DNA of 64,000 bases from Paenarthrobacter aurescens TC1 (GTDB taxonomy: Bacteria; Actinomycetota; Actinomycetes; Actinomycetales; Micrococcaceae): NCBI GenBank assembly GCA_000014925.1, contig CP000475.1, forward strand, positions 1 to 64,000, in the 5' to 3' direction. Positions 40,739 to 48,656 of this stretch are shown in pieces (within the stretch, counting starts at the first letter, position 1; each line of letters opens with the position of its first letter). The position numbers were made by a program, and so were the translations under genes. The notes under the pieces are model-generated. The model made no database searches. It was not told where the DNA came from and saw only the letters and a list, made by a program, of their open reading frames with translations.

Positions 40739-41488
40739 ATGTTGAACCGGGACCAGCAGAACCTGCTCGGCACCCTGGGTGCCGCCATGGCCGCCGATGC
40801 TCTGCTGGATCGTCTCCGCGAGCGCGGCACGCTGGAGGGTGGCCGGTCGGCGCCGCAGGACGGCTGCTGGATCAGTTACAACCGCAAAGCGGTCTGGCTC
40901 GAAGACCACTCCCAGTTCTCCGAGGCGGCCCTGCGCGAGGCCGGTGACGCCGGCGCCGCCGGCACCGCACAGGCGTGGCGACGCACTAGGCCGAAGGTCG
41001 TGCTGAAGGTGACCTGGGCCGAGGCCGCAGCGTACGGCGCGGCCCTGCCGCAGCCATTGCGCGAGGAGTTGGACACGCTGCGGCGCACCGAACGCGACGA
41101 GAACCGCAGCTGGAGCGGATTCAGTGACGCTCGCGGGGGCTGGCCATGGCGCCGGCGTTTCGAGTCCGACGAGGAACACCAAGTGGCCCAAGCCGAGTGG
41201 GACGAGGCCTACGGAAACCATCTCGCCGCGCTGCGGAAGGTGTGGGACCGCCAGAAGGCCGCGATCGCGCGTGCGCTCCCGCTCACGGTCGACGACGAGC
41301 CCACCGACCTGCTCGAGCTTCTCGACCAACAGGCACCGGCGCCGCCCCCCGCGGCTCCGGCCGCACCGTCGACTACGGCCGCCGCGTTGCAGGAGGCGGC
41401 GTTGCGCCCTGCCGCCAGCGGGCCGGTTGCGGCTGCCGATCACGGCCTCTTCACGCTGCCAGCCAGCAACCATGGGTACGCCCGCTGA
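40739..41488 (+). CDS. Hypothetical protein of the transfer region
   Basis: A 249-residue protein without a recognised family. The N-terminus MLNRDQQNLLGTLGAAMAAD is helical, a Trp-rich middle (ENRSWSGFSDARGGWPWRRR) follows, and the C-terminal 60 residues are Pro/Ala-rich. No membrane segment or signal is evident. ATG 40739 is preceded by a G-rich Shine-Dalgarno (GGGTGGGGG); GTG 40727 is possible. It lies directly after the DnaA-like gene in the same operon. Confidence 0.5.
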   Translation: MLNRDQQNLLGTLGAAMAADALLDRLRERGTLEGGRSAPQDGCWISYNRKAVWLEDHSQFSEAALREAGDAGAAGTAQAWRRTRPKVVLKVTWAEAAAYGAALPQPLREELDTLRRTERDENRSWSGFSDARGGWPWRRRFESDEEHQVAQAEWDEAYGNHLAALRKVWDRQKAAIARALPLTVDDEPTDLLELLDQQAPAPPPAAPAAPSTTAAALQEAALRPAASGPVAAADHGLFTLPASNHGYAR

Positions 41489-41566
41489 GCCGCGGACAGC
41501 CGCGACGTCGGGCGGCTCTACTACGGTGACGTACAGGCTGGCCGGAGCCAGCGGGTGGGAGTGACG

Positions 41567-41860
41567 ATGCGAGGCCAGGCTGTGCAGCTCGCGGGCGACG
41601 ACGTGCTGGATGCAGTCGGGTTCACGCTCTCGCTGATTGTCGCGGTCGGGTTCGTCGCCTTGGTGTGGTGGCTCGGCAAGATCACGAGGCTGTGGTGGCT
41701 GCTCGGCGTTCTTCGGGAGCGGTGGCAATCAGGGCTCCCCGGTGCCGGGCCCTGTGAGTGGCCAGGCTGTCCGGCCGACGCGCTGAGGTACGGACGCTAC
41801 TGCGCCGAGCACGAGTACCAAGAGCGCGTCCGGTACGAGGAGTCTCGACGCTGGTCCTGA
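41567..41860 (+). CDS. Small membrane protein with C-terminal zinc-binding motif
   Basis: A 97-residue protein with one membrane segment (AVGFTLSLIVAVGFVALVWW, about 16-35), a basic stretch, then CEWPGCPADALRYGRYCAEH, a C-x4-C-x10-C-x2-H pattern suggesting zinc binding. GGGTGGGA precedes ATG 41567; a GTG a few codons upstream is possible. Unknown family; a membrane-tethered DNA- or protein-binding knuckle. Confidence 0.5.
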   Translation: MRGQAVQLAGDDVLDAVGFTLSLIVAVGFVALVWWLGKITRLWWLLGVLRERWQSGLPGAGPCEWPGCPADALRYGRYCAEHEYQERVRYEESRRWS

Positions 41861-41911
41861 CCCCAACACACAGGCCTCAGAAGTGTCGGTGCCGGCGGTT
41901 AGGTTGCGCTC

Positions 41912-42400
41912 ATGCAGCTCACGGCGGATGAAATCGACCGGTTCTGGTCGTACGTCGTGAAGGGCCCTGGCGAGACAGACTGCTGGATATGGACCGGCGC
42001 CATAGGCGACGACGGGTACGGCCGCTTCTGGGTCCAATCCCGGTTGCAAGTTCGTCCGCGTGTGTTGCGGCCGCATCGGGTGGCGTGGGCGTTGGCCGAA
42101 GGGCAGTCGATCGACCTTCCACCGGTGGTCGAGCACGTCGTGTGCGACAACCCGGTCTGTGTGCGGGCCGACGGCACACTCCTGGATCACTTGGAGGGCT
42201 CTACCCAAGCCGCGAACCTGTCGCGGATCGCTCAGCATGGGCGCAGCGGCGCCCGCGGCTACCGGGGCCGGATGCTCGGCCGAGAGGCGATGTATCGGCG
42301 GTCGCTGGCACTGCGTGCCGCTGTCGCGGACGGCTGGGACGACGAACGAATCGCGCGTGCCCTCGCCTCGGTCGACGAAGCACAGATGGCTTTGTTCTGA
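41912..42400 (+). CDS. HNH endonuclease
   Basis: A 162-residue HNH-type nuclease of phage/mobile-element kind. CWIWTGAIGDDGYGRFWV opens the domain, PHRVAWALAEG supplies the first histidine region, and HVVCDNPVCVRADGTLLDHL with the following STQAANLSRI has the His-Asn-Cys/His pattern. The C-terminal helix (YRRSLALRAAVADGWDDERI) looks like a DNA-binding module of homing enzymes. It may nick or cleave DNA for element propagation. It stands alone with a terminator behind it. Confidence 0.75.
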   Translation: MQLTADEIDRFWSYVVKGPGETDCWIWTGAIGDDGYGRFWVQSRLQVRPRVLRPHRVAWALAEGQSIDLPPVVEHVVCDNPVCVRADGTLLDHLEGSTQAANLSRIAQHGRSGARGYRGRMLGREAMYRRSLALRAAVADGWDDERIARALASVDEAQMALF

Positions 42401-42423
42401 CCTGGACCTGCCGGTAGATCGTC

Positions 42424-42448
42424 GAGGGCGCCGTGGTTCGGCGCCCTC
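42424..42448 (+). terminator. Stem-loop after the HNH gene
   Basis: GAGGGCGCC (42424-42432) pairs perfectly with GGCGCCCTC (42440-42448). The T-rich tail is short (CTCGTTCAATGTT). Confidence 0.6.
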
Positions 42449-42464
42449 CTCGTTCAATGTTGCC

Positions 42465-42734
42465 CTACTTCTTCTTCGGCGGGGTGGCGCGGTTGCTGGG
42501 CAAGGTTCGAGTACCGCGCGCACGGCTGCCGAGGCCGACCTGAGGCTGTGCTCCGCCATGGCCGGCTGTGTCCCCAAGCGCCTTGGGCAGCCTTGAGTCC
42601 GGGTCCAAGCCGAGCGCCTTCTTGTACGCGGCGTCTGCGGCCGCCTGCTTCTCTGCAAGCTTCACCAGGCGCGAGTTCGACCTCGTCGACGACGCTGCCC
42701 TCGCGGCCTTTTTGACTCGTCTCTTGCTCGCCAC
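42465..42734 (-). CDS. Small highly basic protein
   Basis: An 89-residue Lys/Arg/Ala-rich protein (MASKRRVKKAARAASSTRSN; ends PPKKK). No family is recognised and low complexity dominates. It may be a histone-like or nucleic-acid-binding protein, or a chance frame. It faces the HNH gene tail to tail and lies upstream of the integrase stop. Confidence 0.4.
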   Translation of the reverse strand: MASKRRVKKAARAASSTRSNSRLVKLAEKQAAADAAYKKALGLDPDSRLPKALGDTAGHGGAQPQVGLGSRARGTRTLPSNRATPPKKK

Positions 42735-42828
42735 GGTCCGAGGGTAGATCGGCGCGTCCGCTTTTCAGGCAGAACGAAACCGCAGGTCAGGACCGCGGAG
42801 ACGGCCGGCGTGCAGTCCACGTGCAACA

Positions 42829-43953
42829 TCACTTGATCGTCACCGACTTCGGCAGGTGAGCGGCATTGCCGTGCTCGGCGATGACGCTGAGCGCCTCAGC
42901 GATGGCCTCGTCGCGGCCGTTCACGGTGTGGAGGTACCGCATCGCAGCAGCGGGGGAGGAGTGCCCGAGCCTCTTCATGAGGTCGGCAAGTGTGGCGCCG
43001 GTCGCGGCTGCCAAGGTCTGACCGGTGTGCCTCAGGTCGTGGAAGCGGAAGCCGGTCATGCCCAGTCGGTCACGTGCGCGGGAGAACGCTTGCGTGAGGC
43101 TGTCGCCGGGCATCGGGCCGCCCGTGCTCGAGACGAAGACTCGGGTCTCTCCGGCGTAGGTCCGAAGGTGGTCGCGGAGGAGCGGGATCACGTGCGGCGG
43201 CAACGCCACCGTGCGATAGCCGGCATCGGTCTTGGGCTTCGCGTCGAACCTGGACCGCGACGACAGAAGCTCCACCTGGTTGCGGTGCACGCTCACGGTC
43301 ATGGCCTCCAGGTCGAGATCAGCGCGCCGTAGGGCCAGGATCTCGCCTCGTCTGAGGCCGCCCCAGGCAGCGAGCGCGACGGCCGCCTTGTAGGGGCCAG
43401 GAATCTCGCGGATGAGGTCGGCAACTTGGGTGGGCGAGGCGACGGTGCGTCGCTTGGCCCGCGTGTTCCCCGCGCCGGGGATCTGGCACGGGTTCTTCGC
43501 AAGCAGCCCCTCACGCACAGCGGTGTTGAGGATGGCGCGCAACAGCCGGTACGACTGGTCGATCGACGTGTTGCCACCCTTGCCGCGCATGGCGGTCGCG
43601 TACCAGGTACGCACCAGCGTCGGGGTCAGCGAACGGACCGGCATAGTCGCGAGCGGTGCGAGGTGCAGACGCAGGTTTCGCTCATGAGTCTCTCGCGATC
43701 GGGGGCCCAAGCGCCGGTTGTCGTTCAACCACTGCTCGGCGTAGTCAAGGAACGGCACGCTTGCGGCTCGCTCGTCGACCCAGGTTCCCCTGCTGAGATC
43801 GAGCTCCACTGCGGCCAGCCATCGGTCCGCGTCTGCTCTGGTCGCGAAGGTGTGGGGCGCCGCCTGGCGCTTGCCCGCCGGCCCGATGAAGGACGCCTGC
43901 CAGCGACCGGAGGGCAGCTTCCGCACGAGACCGAAGCGTCGACGCCGTGCCAT
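42829..43953 (-). CDS. int: Tyrosine integrase of the element
   Basis: A 374-residue phage-type tyrosine integrase. The arm-binding domain with FGLVRKLPSGRWQASFIGPA is followed by a SAM-like domain, then the catalytic core: WGGLRRGEILAL (box I Arg), RFHDLRHTGQTLAAATGA (H-x-x-R), LGHSSPAAAMRYLHT (His and nucleophilic Tyr near 337). The ATG overlaps the excisionase stop (ATGA). Integrases of this type use tRNA 3' ends, and a tRNA 3' fragment lies 4.5 kb away at 48421. It is the probable enzyme that integrated the element. Confidence 0.92.
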   Translation of the reverse strand: MARRRRFGLVRKLPSGRWQASFIGPAGKRQAAPHTFATRADADRWLAAVELDLSRGTWVDERAASVPFLDYAEQWLNDNRRLGPRSRETHERNLRLHLAPLATMPVRSLTPTLVRTWYATAMRGKGGNTSIDQSYRLLRAILNTAVREGLLAKNPCQIPGAGNTRAKRRTVASPTQVADLIREIPGPYKAAVALAAWGGLRRGEILALRRADLDLEAMTVSVHRNQVELLSSRSRFDAKPKTDAGYRTVALPPHVIPLLRDHLRTYAGETRVFVSSTGGPMPGDSLTQAFSRARDRLGMTGFRFHDLRHTGQTLAAATGATLADLMKRLGHSSPAAAMRYLHTVNGRDEAIAEALSVIAEHGNAAHLPKSVTIK

Positions 43954-44165
43954 CAGACTGCCCGCCCTCCGTGCCAGTTCACTTCAGGGGTGCTGACCCG
44001 GCCGGCTTCTACGAACGCCTCCAAGTCGCGTTCGGCGATGCGGACGTGCCGACCGACGTGGTGGAAGCAGATCCGCCGCTCAGCGATCAGTCGCCGGACG
44101 AACCGTGGCGTGGTGTTCAGTGCGTCAGCAGCCTGTTCGACGGTCAGAAGCTTGGCGAGCGCCAC
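43953..44165 (-). CDS. xis: Excisionase
   Basis: A 70-residue MerR-like HTH excisionase: KLLTVEQAADALNTTPRFVR, then RLIAERRICFHHVGRHVRIA, and a short acidic-basic tail. This is the Xis/AlpA-type pattern. GTG 44165 is preceded by AGGAGAGGG. It overlaps the integrase start by ATGA and its own start overlaps the end of the recombinase-like gene. Xis sets the direction towards excision. Confidence 0.85.
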   Translation of the reverse strand: MALAKLLTVEQAADALNTTPRFVRRLIAERRICFHHVGRHVRIAERDLEAFVEAGRVSTPEVNWHGGRAV

Positions 44166-44800
44166 GGCCCTCTCCTGTCCAGGTTGCGCGCGGGCGTGTT
44201 TCGGCCACGTCGGCCAGCGGTGATCTGCTGGTTCGGAGGATCGACGCGCGGAACCGCGCCCAGCGTCGTGGGCGTTACCTTCCGGCCCAAACGCTCGCCG
44301 AGAACGGCCGTGGGTATGCCGGTCTCGATCGCCGCGACGACGTACGCCTGGCGCATGGCCTGAAGAGGGACCACCGACAGGCCCGCTCGACGGCAGTGCT
44401 GGTGGAAGAGGCTGTTCACCGCCTCTGGGTCCAGTCGCGTGCCCTCGTTCGAGGTGAACAGGAGCTCCGATCGCAATCGGCTGCGGTCGACATGCTCCCT
44501 GTCCCACGTGATGGCGTGCTCTCGCAGGGCTTCGTGAGCGTCGGGGTCGAGGGCGAAGCGCTTGACCACGGAGAGAGGGACGTCGTCGTCACGCTGCACT
44601 CGCTGTGGGGCCAGACTCAGACGCGCCTCCTGCATGTCGACATCGCCCCGCCGAAGGTCGAGCAGGGTGTCCAGCCGTATGCCGGTGGTCGCGACAAGCA
44701 TCCAGAGGGCGAACAGGCGGTCGTCGCGCACCTGGTCGACGAACTCCCCGAGGTCCTGAGGACTCCACCTTGGTCGCTTCTGTGGGTCAAACGTCGCCAC
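44144..44800 (-). CDS. Degenerate tyrosine-recombinase-like protein
   Basis: A 218-residue protein resembling only the catalytic domain of a tyrosine recombinase. Box I is intact (LVATTGIRLDTLLDLRRGDV), but box II reads LQAMRQAYVVAAIE without H-x-x-R-H, LGERLGRK replaces LGH, and no tyrosine follows (TTLGAVPRVDPPN). It therefore probably cannot cut DNA. It may be a DNA-binding accessory or a decaying gene. GTG 44800 follows GGGAGG (complement of 44805-44810); the longer frame to 44878 is possible. It ends inside xis and shares its operon. Confidence 0.65.
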   Translation of the reverse strand: MATFDPQKRPRWSPQDLGEFVDQVRDDRLFALWMLVATTGIRLDTLLDLRRGDVDMQEARLSLAPQRVQRDDDVPLSVVKRFALDPDAHEALREHAITWDREHVDRSRLRSELLFTSNEGTRLDPEAVNSLFHQHCRRAGLSVVPLQAMRQAYVVAAIETGIPTAVLGERLGRKVTPTTLGAVPRVDPPNQQITAGRRGRNTPARNLDRRGPWRSPSF

Positions 44801-44977
44801 GATGCCTCCCGAGCCGGATTCGTTGTCCTCGATGGAACACCGACGTGCTGACCCGGGGAAGATGACATCGGGTAACACCGGTGATGCCTTGGTTATCCAC
44901 AGTTGTCCGTCATGGTCTGTGATCTCGTCCTCGCCCTGTGCTGCACTCGATGTGCAGTTCTCGGGAGCGGAGCCACG
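44801..44977. promoter_or_regulatory. Divergent control region with DnaA box and palindromes
   Basis: It lies between the recombinase/xis/int operon (minus) and the XRE-TPR gene (plus). TTATCCACA at 44893-44901 is a perfect DnaA box. CTGCAC (44941-44946) and GTGCAG (44952-44957) form a palindrome with a five-base spacer. GGTAACACC/GGTGATGCC (44872-44889) is an imperfect palindrome. These are candidate operators for the XRE protein and possible origin-associated sites. Confidence 0.5.
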
Positions 44978-46138
44978 GTGGAGACGACACGACTCAAGGC
45001 AGCGCGGCAGTCACGCGGCTGGTCGCAGATGCGTCTTATTGCCGAGCTGGAGCGCGTGAGCGTTGCGCGGGGGGTCTCGCCTCCGACTCGAGCCAGCCTG
45101 AAGACTCAGGTTTCCCGGTGGGAGAACGGCCACGTCGAGCCGGATGAGGTGTACTCCTCATTGCTCGCCGAGGTCTACAGCACCACTGCGGCGGATCTGG
45201 GCCTGCAGTCCGAACCGGCGCTGTGGCTTCCCAGGCCGATGGTCGACGGTCAGCCTTCGAGCGATCTGGTCGAGTCCTTGAGCGGTGTGCTCGAGGAGTA
45301 CGCCCGCGCTGACAACGCGGTCGGCCCCGGCTACCTCATTGGGCTGACCGTCCAGCACGTCACGGAGCTCGAAAGGGTGGCGGCGGAGGCTCGGGGATCG
45401 TTGCGGGTGCAGATCCTGGCGTTGTGCTCGCGATTCGCCGAGTTCGCCGGCTGGCTCTGCCAGGACGCCGGCGACGTGCTGGAGGCCGAGCGCTTGACGG
45501 ACCGGGCTCTGGATTTCGTCGAGGGCAGCGACGACGCGACGGCTCGCGCCTACCTGCTGATGCGCAAGAGCGCCATCGCTTCTGAACGGCGTGATTCCGT
45601 GCGTGCTCTCAATCTGGCTGAGGCGGCGTCCGGTAGCGATCCGAGCCGCTTCCCGCCGCAACTGCGCGCGTTGCTCGCCCGCCAGGTCGCCATCGCGCAC
45701 GCCACCGTTCGCAATCAGCTCGAGAGTGATCGGGCCGCGGACGAGGCGCTCGAGGCTCTCGCGGTCGGCGGGTCAGATGCGCCGACCCACTTCGCCTACT
45801 GCACGCCGGCGTACGTCCTCATGGAGACGGGCTCCGCGGCAGCCCGCATGCGTATGTACGAGGTGGCGACCGACCGGTTGTCGGAGGCCGTGGACACCTG
45901 GCCGGATGGCTTCCGACGGGATCATGCCTTGGCGCACGCCCGCCTGGCCCTGGTCGAGGCGGCCCGGGGCAACATCGCGGCGGCGTGCGCGAGTGGGAAG
46001 GACGCCCTCGATCTCGCGACCGTCGCCCCTTCTGCGCGCACGCGGGCCGTTCTGAAGGCCCTGGACAAGAGACTCGCACCGCATGAGCGGTCTACGGTGG
46101 TCTCAGAGTTCCGGAGCTACTCGGGCGAGCCGGACTGA
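44978..46138 (+). CDS. XRE regulator with TPR-like C-terminal domain
   Basis: A 386-residue regulator of the type common in Streptomyces elements. The N-terminal XRE HTH (TTRLKAARQSRGWSQMRLIA, then ASLKTQVSRWENGHVEPDEV) is followed by about 280 residues of helical repeats (ARAYLLMRKSAIASERRD; RMYEVATDRLSEAVDTWPDG) resembling tetratricopeptide sensor domains. GTG 44978 is preferred because GGGAG/GGAGCC precedes it and the HTH starts there. It is divergent from int/xis, with palindromes in between, so it likely controls excision and transfer in response to a ligand or peptide. Confidence 0.75.
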   Translation: METTRLKAARQSRGWSQMRLIAELERVSVARGVSPPTRASLKTQVSRWENGHVEPDEVYSSLLAEVYSTTAADLGLQSEPALWLPRPMVDGQPSSDLVESLSGVLEEYARADNAVGPGYLIGLTVQHVTELERVAAEARGSLRVQILALCSRFAEFAGWLCQDAGDVLEAERLTDRALDFVEGSDDATARAYLLMRKSAIASERRDSVRALNLAEAASGSDPSRFPPQLRALLARQVAIAHATVRNQLESDRAADEALEALAVGGSDAPTHFAYCTPAYVLMETGSAAARMRMYEVATDRLSEAVDTWPDGFRRDHALAHARLALVEAARGNIAAACASGKDALDLATVAPSARTRAVLKALDKRLAPHERSTVVSEFRSYSGEPD

Positions 46139-46155
46139 GGCGCCGAGGAGGAGAG

Positions 46156-46857
46156 GTGGACTTCCTTCCCACCGCCACGTCGAGCGATGAGGCCGCGCGC
46201 AACGCGAGCATTGCGGTCCTCCCCATCGGGAGCTTCGAGCAGCATGGCAGTCACCTTCCGCTCGCGACTGACTCCATCGTCGCGTGCGCGGTCGCCGAGG
46301 CAGTCTCTAGTCAGTACGACCTCATGCTGCTGCCGCCGGTGACGATCTCCTGCTCCCACGAGCACAGCGACTTCGCCGGCACGGTCAGCATCAGCGCCGC
46401 GACGCTGTACGCCGTCGTCAAGGACGTCGCCGCATCTCTCGACCAACGCGGCGTTCGCAAGCTGGTCCTCGTCAGCGGGCACGGCGGCAACTACGTGCTC
46501 GGCAACGTGGCTCAAGAGGGCAACGTCGGCACGTGCCGCATGGCGCTGTTCCCGCACCGCGACGACTGGGAGCAAGCTCGCAAGGCTGGCGGCCTCACGA
46601 CTTCGAACCATGAAGACATGCACGGCGGCGAGCTCGAGACCTCGATCCTCCTGCACGTCGCCCCGGAGTTGGTTCGTGGTGACGCCGACGATTGGGTGGC
46701 GCCGGAGCGCACCCACCTCCACCAGATCGGAGTGGCCGGCTATTCGCAGTCCGGCATCATCGGCCGGCCGTCGCTCGCATCGGCCGAGCGCGGGCGCCTC
46801 GTGCTCGAGGAACTGGTCCGGCTCGCGGAGCCGCATCTTGAACACCTGACGGGCTGA
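46156..46857 (+). CDS. Creatininase-family amidohydrolase
   Basis: A 233-residue protein of the creatininase/creatinine amidohydrolase (MftE-like) family. The metal-binding motifs are in order: VLPIGSFEQHGSHLPLATDS (about 21-40), HEHSDFAGTVS, VLVSGHGGNYVLG and DMHGGELETSILL. These supply the two-metal site. The substrate may be a cyclic amide or a peptide. GAGGAGGAG precedes GTG 46156. The gene lies 17 bases after the XRE-TPR gene and may be co-expressed. Creatinine degradation is not supported by neighbours. Confidence 0.75.
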   Translation: MDFLPTATSSDEAARNASIAVLPIGSFEQHGSHLPLATDSIVACAVAEAVSSQYDLMLLPPVTISCSHEHSDFAGTVSISAATLYAVVKDVAASLDQRGVRKLVLVSGHGGNYVLGNVAQEGNVGTCRMALFPHRDDWEQARKAGGLTTSNHEDMHGGELETSILLHVAPELVRGDADDWVAPERTHLHQIGVAGYSQSGIIGRPSLASAERGRLVLEELVRLAEPHLEHLTG

Positions 46858-46990
46858 CAACGTCGAAGCAAGGCCCCCGGCGATCCAGAACCCGAGTTCT
46901 CCACAGATCAGTCGCGCACGCCGTTCCGAGGCTCTTGTTCGTGCTGCACTGAGTGGCGGTGGAAGGCTCCTCGGGAGGTGCAGCTCGATC

Positions 46991-47719
46991 ATGGCCACTC
47001 CAGATCGGCGTGCTGCTCGAACAGCTGCCGTCGGTGTCCTGTTGGTGGCGGTGACGGCGGCTGTCATCAGCTTCTCGCACGTTCGATCAGTGGCGATTCG
47101 TGCCGGCGAGACGCAGTTGACGTCCTGGCTGCTGCCGATCTCCATCGACGGCGCGGTTGTAGCTGCCGTCTCGGTGCTGCTGGCCGATTCCCGTGCCGGC
47201 CGCCGGCCGGCAGCCCTGACCTGGCTGCTCCTCGGACTCGGTATCTCGGCATCGCTCGTGGCGAACATCGCCTCGGCCGAACCGACGGCAACCGCTCGTG
47301 CCGTCGCTGCCTGGCCGCCTCTGGCGCTTGCCCTCGGCATCGAGGTCCTTGCCGGCCTCGCCCGCCGCAACGGACGGCCGCGACCGGAGGAAGCGAACAT
47401 CAGGCCGGTGGCTGCGCAGCCGGTAGCGACTGGACTGACCGGCAGTGGCGCAGGAGGGCCTACGCATGCACTGGATGCTGGCGGCATCTTCGGCATGCTG
47501 CCGCCTTCTCGCACCGGCAGCAGCAATGGCCGCGATGCCGACCGGCCTGCCGCTCTTGACGATGGCAGCGCCGTGGAACTGATTCGTCGGCTCGACATGG
47601 CGGCACCGACCGGCCGGGTTTCAAGGCTGGAGATCCAGAAAGCCCTTGGCTGCGGTGGATCTCGCGCCGCGCGTCTGGCCGAACTCGCGCGCTCGGCTGG
47701 TGCGAGGGCGGCTGACTAG
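46991..47719 (+). CDS. DUF2637/SpdB-like membrane protein
   Basis: A 242-residue protein whose N-terminal half contains three or four membrane segments (VGVLLVAVTAAVISFSHVRS; LLPISIDGAVVAAVSVLLAD; LLGLGISASLVANIA), the pattern of DUF2637/SpdB spread proteins of actinobacterial conjugative elements. The C-terminus (TGRVSRLEIQKALGCGGSRA) is an HTH-like helical tail. Spd proteins help spread of an element in mycelia. GGGAGG lies 12 bases before ATG 46991. Confidence 0.7.
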   Translation: MATPDRRAARTAAVGVLLVAVTAAVISFSHVRSVAIRAGETQLTSWLLPISIDGAVVAAVSVLLADSRAGRRPAALTWLLLGLGISASLVANIASAEPTATARAVAAWPPLALALGIEVLAGLARRNGRPRPEEANIRPVAAQPVATGLTGSGAGGPTHALDAGGIFGMLPPSRTGSSNGRDADRPAALDDGSAVELIRRLDMAAPTGRVSRLEIQKALGCGGSRAARLAELARSAGARAAD

Positions 47720-47983
47720 AAGGTGAGATCACCTCTCCCGTCGAGTGTGGCCTGGTTCACATCCACATTGCGGTACTACCTCCCGGTAGCGAGTCTCGTC
47801 AGTTCTACCTTCGCGTCAGCCGGTGCGGGTCTTCTCCCTCCGCTCCTCCCAAGGACTCTCCCAATCGTCCCGCGGCTCCTGGACCCGCACCGGCACACCA
47901 ATGCAGGCGGCTGGCATCTCGGGATTCACCTCAGCTGATTCGACCAGCTCGGTCAGTTTGAAGTCGGGCGGAGGCGGCATCTG

Positions 47984-48268
47984 ATGAACCCCTGGGCGCA
48001 CCACGATCGATTCTCGGCGATCAACGATGCTGCGATGCGACAAGTGGGCGCAGAGGACTTGATCGTGGAGATCGCTGCCGCACTGTCCGTGGCCGGTGAG
48101 TACGTCGCGCGCCTCGACCTCCGGCCGACCCAGCGCATCGTCGACTTCAACTGGGCGGCACGCCAGGCGGCCCGGCGACTGGGAATCACGGTCGACGTCA
48201 CCAGCCAGCTCATGAAGGCGGACGATCAACTGCAGGTCTGGGTCAGACCTGGACGGCCACCCAGCTGA
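47984..48268 (+). CDS. Small conserved-looking hypothetical protein
   Basis: A 94-residue protein with a helical body (GAEDLIVEIAAALSVAGEYV; FNWAARQAARRLGITVDVTS). No family recognised. GGAGGCGG lies before ATG 47984. Length, codon usage and ribosome-binding site support it. It is the last gene before the tRNA-derived att scar. The upstream 264 bases (47720-47983) hold no other convincing gene. Confidence 0.5.
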   Translation: MNPWAHHDRFSAINDAAMRQVGAEDLIVEIAAALSVAGEYVARLDLRPTQRIVDFNWAARQAARRLGITVDVTSQLMKADDQLQVWVRPGRPPS

Positions 48269-48333
48269 CCGTTGCTCTGGGCAGGTGGCCCAGAGATGAA
48301 GAGAAGCGACACACCTCTTGCACCATCGGTGAA

Positions 48334-48360
48334 AAGGCCGCCCTTCTGCGCGGCCATCTT
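48334..48360 (+). terminator. Terminator before the att scar
   Basis: GGCCGC (48334-48339) pairs with GCGGCC (48348-48353), preceded by AAAA and followed by ATCTTT. It ends the element's last gene. Confidence 0.7.
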
Positions 48361-48420
48361 TCGCCGTCGAACTGCGCTGGCGGTGGGCGCGGTGACCCTG
48401 CTCTACTCGACAATGATGAA

Positions 48421-48454
48421 TAGGTCGTCGGTTCGATTCCGACAGGCGGCTCCA
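48421..48454 (+). other. 3' part of a tRNA gene, probable attR scar
   Basis: The T-arm GTCGG-TTCGATT-CCGAC (48427-48443), the acceptor 3' strand AGGCGGC, a discriminator T and CCA (48452-48454) are all present. The upstream sequence does not form an anticodon arm or the complementary 5' acceptor strand. A truncated tRNA 3' end is what integration by a tyrosine integrase leaves at one end. The intact tRNA should lie at the other junction, left of this window. The isotype cannot be read without the anticodon. Confidence 0.75.
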
Positions 48455-48656
48455 AAACAGGCGTCTGACCTGCGGTTCTGCGCTTCGGGCAAGTCTCGGC
48501 CCCACCAGTTTGGGGGGCCAGTCCGGTGATACTCCGGTGAAACCCCGCTGACCTCCCCCACGGCAGTCACCTCGCAGCGACACGGCGGCTGAGCGATGTC
48601 AACGCCGCCCGAAAATTGACCCCTTTTCGCCGGTTGAAAATTGACCCCCTTGGTGG

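Noticed and set aside
47816..47980. Minus-strand frame of 54 codons diverging from the gene at 47984
   Set aside because: Start codons would be 3 bases apart on opposite strands and only the plus gene has a Shine-Dalgarno. Possible but unsupported.
48243..48455. Minus-strand frame with PVGIEPTTYSS-like peptide
   Set aside because: This peptide is the well-known artefact of translating the antisense of a tRNA 3' end; it instead supports the tRNA fragment.
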